Of a stretch of 5,537 nucleotides of DNA, positions 4,462 to 5,537 are shown one piece after another (position 1 is the stretch's first letter; every line of letters starts with the position of its first letter). The stretch lies in the NCBI GenBank assembly GCA_023396665.1, contig JAEWVL010000122.1, positions 1 to 5,537 on the forward strand, written 5' to 3'. Below the pieces are notes generated by a model, which saw only the letters and a list, made by a program, of their open reading frames with translations, had not been told where the DNA came from and searched no databases. A program made the translations under genes and the position numbers. The stretch is from Spirochaetota bacterium (lineage in GTDB: Bacteria; Spirochaetota; UBA4802; JAFGJZ01).

Positions 4462-5537
4462 ATGAAAGCTGCCACCTCAAGACGCTTCTCTCTCTCTCTC
4501 TCTCTCTTGTAATTCTTTTATTTCTCGCTAGTTTATCTTTATTTTCGTGCGGCGGCTCCGGCGGCGGTGGCACCGGTGACGATGATTCAATCGGGCTTTC
4601 TGATGAAGAGGCCGTTACCGAAGATTGTGATACTCTTGAAATCACCTTCGGCAGTGGCGACAGCGACTCGGGAGTAACGCAGAGCCTCACCCTGCCTACG
4701 GAGGGCGAAAACGGCACGACAATCACCTGGTCATCGAGTGACCCCGTTATTATCGCCGCCGACGGCACCGTGATGCGGCCCGCCTTTACCAGCGGCGACG
4801 CGACGGTGACGCTGACCGCGACGATCACCAAGAACGGTGTTGCACAGACGAAAAGCTATACGCTGACCGTTAAGCGCCAGCCTGCGACCGATGCCGAAGC
4901 GGTAGCCGAAGACAAGACGAACCTGTCGATCGCATTTGGCGGCACAGATTCGAGTGGCAGCGTAACCCAGAACCTGACCCTGCCGACAAACGGCTCGAAT
5001 GGCACGACGATTAGCTGGTCATCAAGTGAGCCCGCAATTATTGCCGACGATGGCACGGTAACGCGCCCCACATACGACAGTGAAGAAGAACCAATGCTGA
5101 GCCTTACCCTGACGGCGACTATTACCAAAAATGGTGTCAGCGAAACTAAAACTTTTACGCTGACAGTACTAAAAATTTCAACTGACGCGGCTCTTGCCTC
5201 GCTTACTTTTAACAAGGGGAAACTGCAGCCAGCCTTCAGCGTGGGTACAACGAGCTACCTTAACGCAGCCGTGCCTTTTTCAAGCGAAGCAAGCCAGGCC
5301 TACAACGACACCCAGTCGGTAACTGTTACCGCCACAGCCGCCAACAGCGGCGCGACCATAACGATCAACGGCACCTCAGTACCATCGGGCAGCGCCTTTA
5401 CGATAGCAAACCTTGCAGTCGGCAAAAATAGCGCGGTAATTGTGGTGACCGCCCAGGACGAGACAACAACAACGACCTATACGGTTGAGGTCTATCGTGC
5501 CATACCGATTTTTAAGACCGGCGCGGCGGAACTGACA
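4462..5537 (+). CDS. Phase-variable repeat-domain surface lipoprotein (frame OFF as sequenced; 3' partial)
   Basis: ATG 4462 with GGAGG upstream reads MKAATSRRFSLSLSLL and then stops at TAA 4510-4512. The +2-shifted frame is open from the TC tract to the window end (344 codons from 4506) and reads LVILLFLASLSLFSC, then Gly-rich GGSGGGGTGDDD. Joined by loss of one TC unit, this gives a classic lipoprotein signal: basic n-region with K and RR, Leu-rich core, lipobox LFSC with Cys29 (codon 4548-4550). Next come two tandem repeats of about 97 residues (4602-4889 and 4890-5180), each with TLPTxGxNGTTIxWSSS, IIAxDGTVxRP and TLTATITKNGV, matching atrophied bacterial Ig-like domains. A cadherin-like beta-sandwich domain follows (about 5184-5498: ASLTFNKGKL, VGTTSY, then TTTYTVEVYR). 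The product would be an envelope-anchored, probably surface-exposed beta-rich protein, perhaps an adhesin. It could instead be a pseudogene or contain a sequencing error at the tract. Confidence 0.8.
4487..4506 (+). repeat. (TC)10 dinucleotide tract inside the lipoprotein signal peptide
   Basis: Ten perfect TC units run from 4487 to 4506, with T following at 4507. The tract encodes alternating Ser and Leu whichever way it is read, so length changes preserve a hydrophobic signal core. The distance from ATG 4462 to the downstream frame at 4506 is 44 nt; removing 2 nt or adding 4 nt makes it a multiple of three. This is the usual layout of slipped-strand phase variation. Confidence 0.9.
4602..5180 (+). 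repeat. Two tandem Ig-like protein repeats (about 97 residues each)
   Basis: Unit 1 (4602-4889) and unit 2 (4890-5180) both open with an acidic D-x-E-A-V segment and share VTQxLTLPT, NGTTIxWSSS, DGTVxRP, LTATITKNGV and a closing TLTV. They are similar at the DNA level around the LTATITKNG segment, so recombination between units could change repeat number. Unit 2 carries a small insertion (DSEEEPMLS) relative to unit 1. Confidence 0.8.

Noticed and set aside
4367..5215. Two - strand frames opposite the lipoprotein gene
   Set aside because: They mirror the Ser/Thr/Val-rich repeat region and lack start signals or domains; the + strand carries the lipobox and Ig-like repeats.

Overview
The window looks like a piece of a bacterial chromosome, most plausibly from a spirochaete (Spirochaetota). 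The evidence is indirect. There are two AraC-type regulators whose N-terminal halves are integral membrane segments, an arrangement I associate with Leptospira relatives. There is also a large lipoprotein built from atrophied bacterial Ig-like repeats and a cadherin-like beta-sandwich domain, a combination frequent in Treponema and related genera. No rRNA, tRNA, CRISPR array, transposase or integrase gene is visible, so the phylum call is an inference of moderate strength.

Left part (1-2950), all on the + strand: the 3' end of a membrane-bound AraC-family regulator (2-718, cut by the window edge), a secreted lipoprotein esterase of the LpqC/PHB-depolymerase type with a complete Ser-Asp-His triad (840-1700), and a complete second regulator with seven predicted membrane segments and a C-terminal AraC DNA-binding domain (1859-2950). 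The two regulators are paralogues that bracket the esterase. Gaps of 121 and 158 bp suggest separate transcription units. A membrane-sensing regulator acting on an envelope or extracellular hydrolase is a reasonable but unproven reading.

Middle part (2951-4105), an accessory patch: the C-terminal part of a class D beta-lactamase (3035-3376) that keeps the KTG box but has lost the catalytic serine half; a 92-nt imperfect inverted repeat with nested hairpins (3421-3512); and, on the - strand, a tight two-gene DUF4160-DUF2442 module (4105 to 3601) resembling a toxin-antitoxin-type pair. This stretch is more AT-rich than its surroundings and looks like acquired or decaying material. A gene fragment followed by a bulged hairpin and then a reversed small-gene module resembles integron cassettes, but the recombination boxes do not match consensus, so this is only a hypothesis.

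Right part (4106-5537): a 356-bp divergent intergenic region full of short dyads, then a lipoprotein gene (start 4462, running off the window). Its signal peptide is interrupted by a (TC)10 dinucleotide tract. As given, the ATG runs into TAA at 4510-4512, whereas the downstream frame is open to the window end and encodes a textbook lipoprotein signal plus repeat domains. Losing one TC unit, or gaining two, restores the frame. This is the most interesting feature of the window: a probable phase-variable surface lipoprotein caught in the OFF state, unless the tract length is a sequencing error.
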